DNA of 15,680 bases from JAOUJD01 sp964353935. Its GTDB lineage: Bacteria > Pseudomonadota > Gammaproteobacteria > Burkholderiales > Burkholderiaceae_F. The notes under the pieces were generated by a model, which was not told the DNA's origin, did not search any database, and saw nothing but the letters and a program-made list of their open reading frames with translations. The stretch is taken from positions 1 through 15,680 of the forward strand of contig CAYGXL010000045.1 in assembly GCA_964353935.1 (NCBI GenBank), in the 5' to 3' direction. A program made the position numbers and the translations under genes. Of this stretch, positions 14,470-15,680 are shown in pieces (within the stretch, counting starts at the first letter, position 1; each line of letters opens with the position of its first letter).

Positions 14470-15552
14470 ATGGCACAACGCATCGCCGTGATCCCGGGCG
14501 ACGGGATCGGCAAGGAAACGGTTCCCGAAGGGCTGCGCGTCCTCGACGCGGCCGCGCGCCGGTTCGGGTTCGATCTGAAGTACGAGCATCACGACTTCGC
14601 GAGCTGCGACTACTACGCGAAGCACGGCGCGATGATGCCGGCCGACTGGAAGGACCGCCTGCTCGGCGTCGACGCGATCTTCTACGGCGCGGTCGGCTGG
14701 CCGGCCACGGTGCCCGACCACGTCTCGCTGTGGGGCTCGCTGCTGAAGTTCCGGCGCGAGTTCGACCAGTACGTGAACATGCGCCCGTGCAAGCTGATGC
14801 CGGGCATCGCGTCGCCGCTCGCCAACCGCAAGCCGGGCGACATCGACTTCGTCGTGGTGCGCGAGAACACCGAGGGCGAGTATTCGTCGGTCGGCGGGAA
14901 GATGTACGAAGGCACGCCGCGCGAGATCGTGATCCAGGAAACGGTGATGAGCCGGCATGGCATCGACCGCGTGCAGAAGTACGCGTTCGCGCTTGCGCAG
15001 TCGAGGCCGAAGAAGCACCTGACGTCGGCGACCAAGAGCAACGGCATCTCGATCACGATGCCGTACTGGGACGACCGCTTCGAGGCCAACGCGAAGGGCT
15101 ATCCCGACGTGCGCATCGACAAGTTCCACATCGACATCCTGACCGCGCACTTCGTGCAGCACCCGGACTGGTTCGACGTCGTCGTCGCCTCCAACCTGTT
15201 CGGCGACATCCTGTCCGACCTCGGCCCGGCGTGCACCGGCACCATCGCCATCGCGCCGTCGGCCAACCTGAATCCCGACCGCACGTTCCCGTCGCTGTTC
15301 GAGCCGGTGCACGGCAGCGCGCCGGACATCGCCGGCAAGGGCATCGCCAATCCGATCGGGCAGATCTGGAGCGCGTCGCTGATGCTCGACTGGCTGGGCC
15401 AACGCGAGGCGGCCGCGGCGGTGATGCGTGCGATCGAAGGCGTGCTCGAAGCGGGGCCGAAGAACGCGCCGCTGACGCGCGACATCGGTGGCACGGCGAC
15501 GACCGTCGACCTCGGCAAGGCGATCGCGGAAGCGGTTGGTCGTGCGACCTGA
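14470..15552 (+). CDS. ttuC: Tartrate dehydrogenase / D-malate dehydrogenase (decarboxylating)
   Basis: This 360-residue enzyme belongs to the isocitrate/isopropylmalate dehydrogenase family, TtuC/DmlA branch. It would oxidise L-tartrate or D-malate with NAD and a divalent metal, decarboxylating the product. The sequence follows DmlA closely as I recall it: ASCDYYAKHGAMMP, FYGAVGWPATVPDHVSLWG and LLKFRREFDQYVNMRPC. Catalytic Lys189 lies in TSATKSN. Metal-binding acids are Asp222 in HIDIL and Asp246 and Asp250 in FGDILSDLG. The NAD site is EPVHGSAPDIAGKG. Length and residues are complete. AGGAA is 4 bases before the ATG, 7 bp after the nitroreductase stop. It closes the five-gene operon. Tartrate and D-malate as substrates cannot be separated by sequence alone; dmlA would be an equally fair name. 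Confidence 0.93.
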   Translation: MAQRIAVIPGDGIGKETVPEGLRVLDAAARRFGFDLKYEHHDFASCDYYAKHGAMMPADWKDRLLGVDAIFYGAVGWPATVPDHVSLWGSLLKFRREFDQYVNMRPCKLMPGIASPLANRKPGDIDFVVVRENTEGEYSSVGGKMYEGTPREIVIQETVMSRHGIDRVQKYAFALAQSRPKKHLTSATKSNGISITMPYWDDRFEANAKGYPDVRIDKFHIDILTAHFVQHPDWFDVVVASNLFGDILSDLGPACTGTIAIAPSANLNPDRTFPSLFEPVHGSAPDIAGKGIANPIGQIWSASLMLDWLGQREAAAAVMRAIEGVLEAGPKNAPLTRDIGGTATTVDLGKAIAEAVGRAT

Positions 15553-15680
15553 AACTCGGATAGATCGCTCCCGCGCGCGGTGTCAGACTTTTTGGCGATG
15601 CGATTGACCCATTGGTCCGCCACTCCCTGCGCCTGGGCGGGCTGCGGGGTACCTCGACTCCGCGCGCGTCGACGCGGGCG
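15553..15680. other. Right-edge intergenic sequence leading into a repeat copy
   Basis: After the dehydrogenase stop comes unique sequence containing TGTCAGACTTTTTGG at 15581-15595, and then the repeat copy from 15625. No terminator hairpin with a proper T run is visible, since the T5 at 15589-15593 is not preceded by a stem. Confidence 0.5.
15625..15680 (+). repeat. Third copy of the dispersed GC-rich repeat, cut by the window edge
   Basis: The copy reads CCCTGCGCCTGGGCGGG, then CTGCGGGGTACCTC and CTCCGCGCG, ending ACGCGGGCG at the edge. It matches the minus strand of 174-228 with about 8 differences in 56 columns and the plus strand of 16-55 at 33 of 40 positions. It lies about 15.4 kb from the other two arms in an unrelated gene context, so the repeat is dispersed. 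It probably continues beyond the window. Confidence 0.7.

Overview
The window is GC-rich (about two-thirds G+C by eye), with strong third-position GC bias and long antisense shadow frames. The gene set (a PHA-granule phasin, a TtuC/DmlA-type dehydrogenase, β-proteobacterial style leaders) suggests a polyhydroxyalkanoate-accumulating β-proteobacterium, probably of the Burkholderiales or relatives. That assignment is an inference from protein style, not a database match.

Layout. (1) Positions 1-327 hold no convincing gene. They contain two arms of a GC-rich inverted repeat, and a third copy of the same repeat begins at 15625 and runs off the right edge. (2) A leftward operon at 4026-328 encodes a putative lipoprotein, a periplasmic prolyl oligopeptidase (S9A) and a secreted TPR protein, with 4-bp spacing and then a 4-bp GTGA overlap. 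(3) A divergent rightward cluster at 4229-10340 encodes a secreted YVTN-type β-propeller, a NodB-type polysaccharide deacetylase, a membrane fatty-acid hydroxylase/sterol desaturase family protein, a CinA-like/MoCF-domain protein and a large hybrid sensor kinase. (4) A leftward monocistronic phasin gene (10580-11143) has a clear sigma-70 promoter with a dyad operator at the expected transcription start. (5) A tight rightward five-gene operon at 11471-15552 encodes an HDAC-family deacetylase (TTG start), an EamA exporter, a hot-dog acyl-CoA thioesterase, a nitroreductase and a tartrate/D-malate dehydrogenase.

The most interesting non-coding signal lies between the convergent kinase and phasin genes (about 10315-10440, minus strand). 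Three successive stem-loops end in an intrinsic terminator with eight U. Between and inside the stems are two copies of a TGTCTCCT motif complementary to AGGAGA-type ribosome binding sites. This looks like a small regulatory RNA, either free-standing or released from the phasin 3' UTR. Its terminator lies inside the last codons of the opposing kinase gene.

The genes are mostly familiar families. The dispersed MITE-like repeat, the candidate sRNA and the phasin control region are the parts worth following up.
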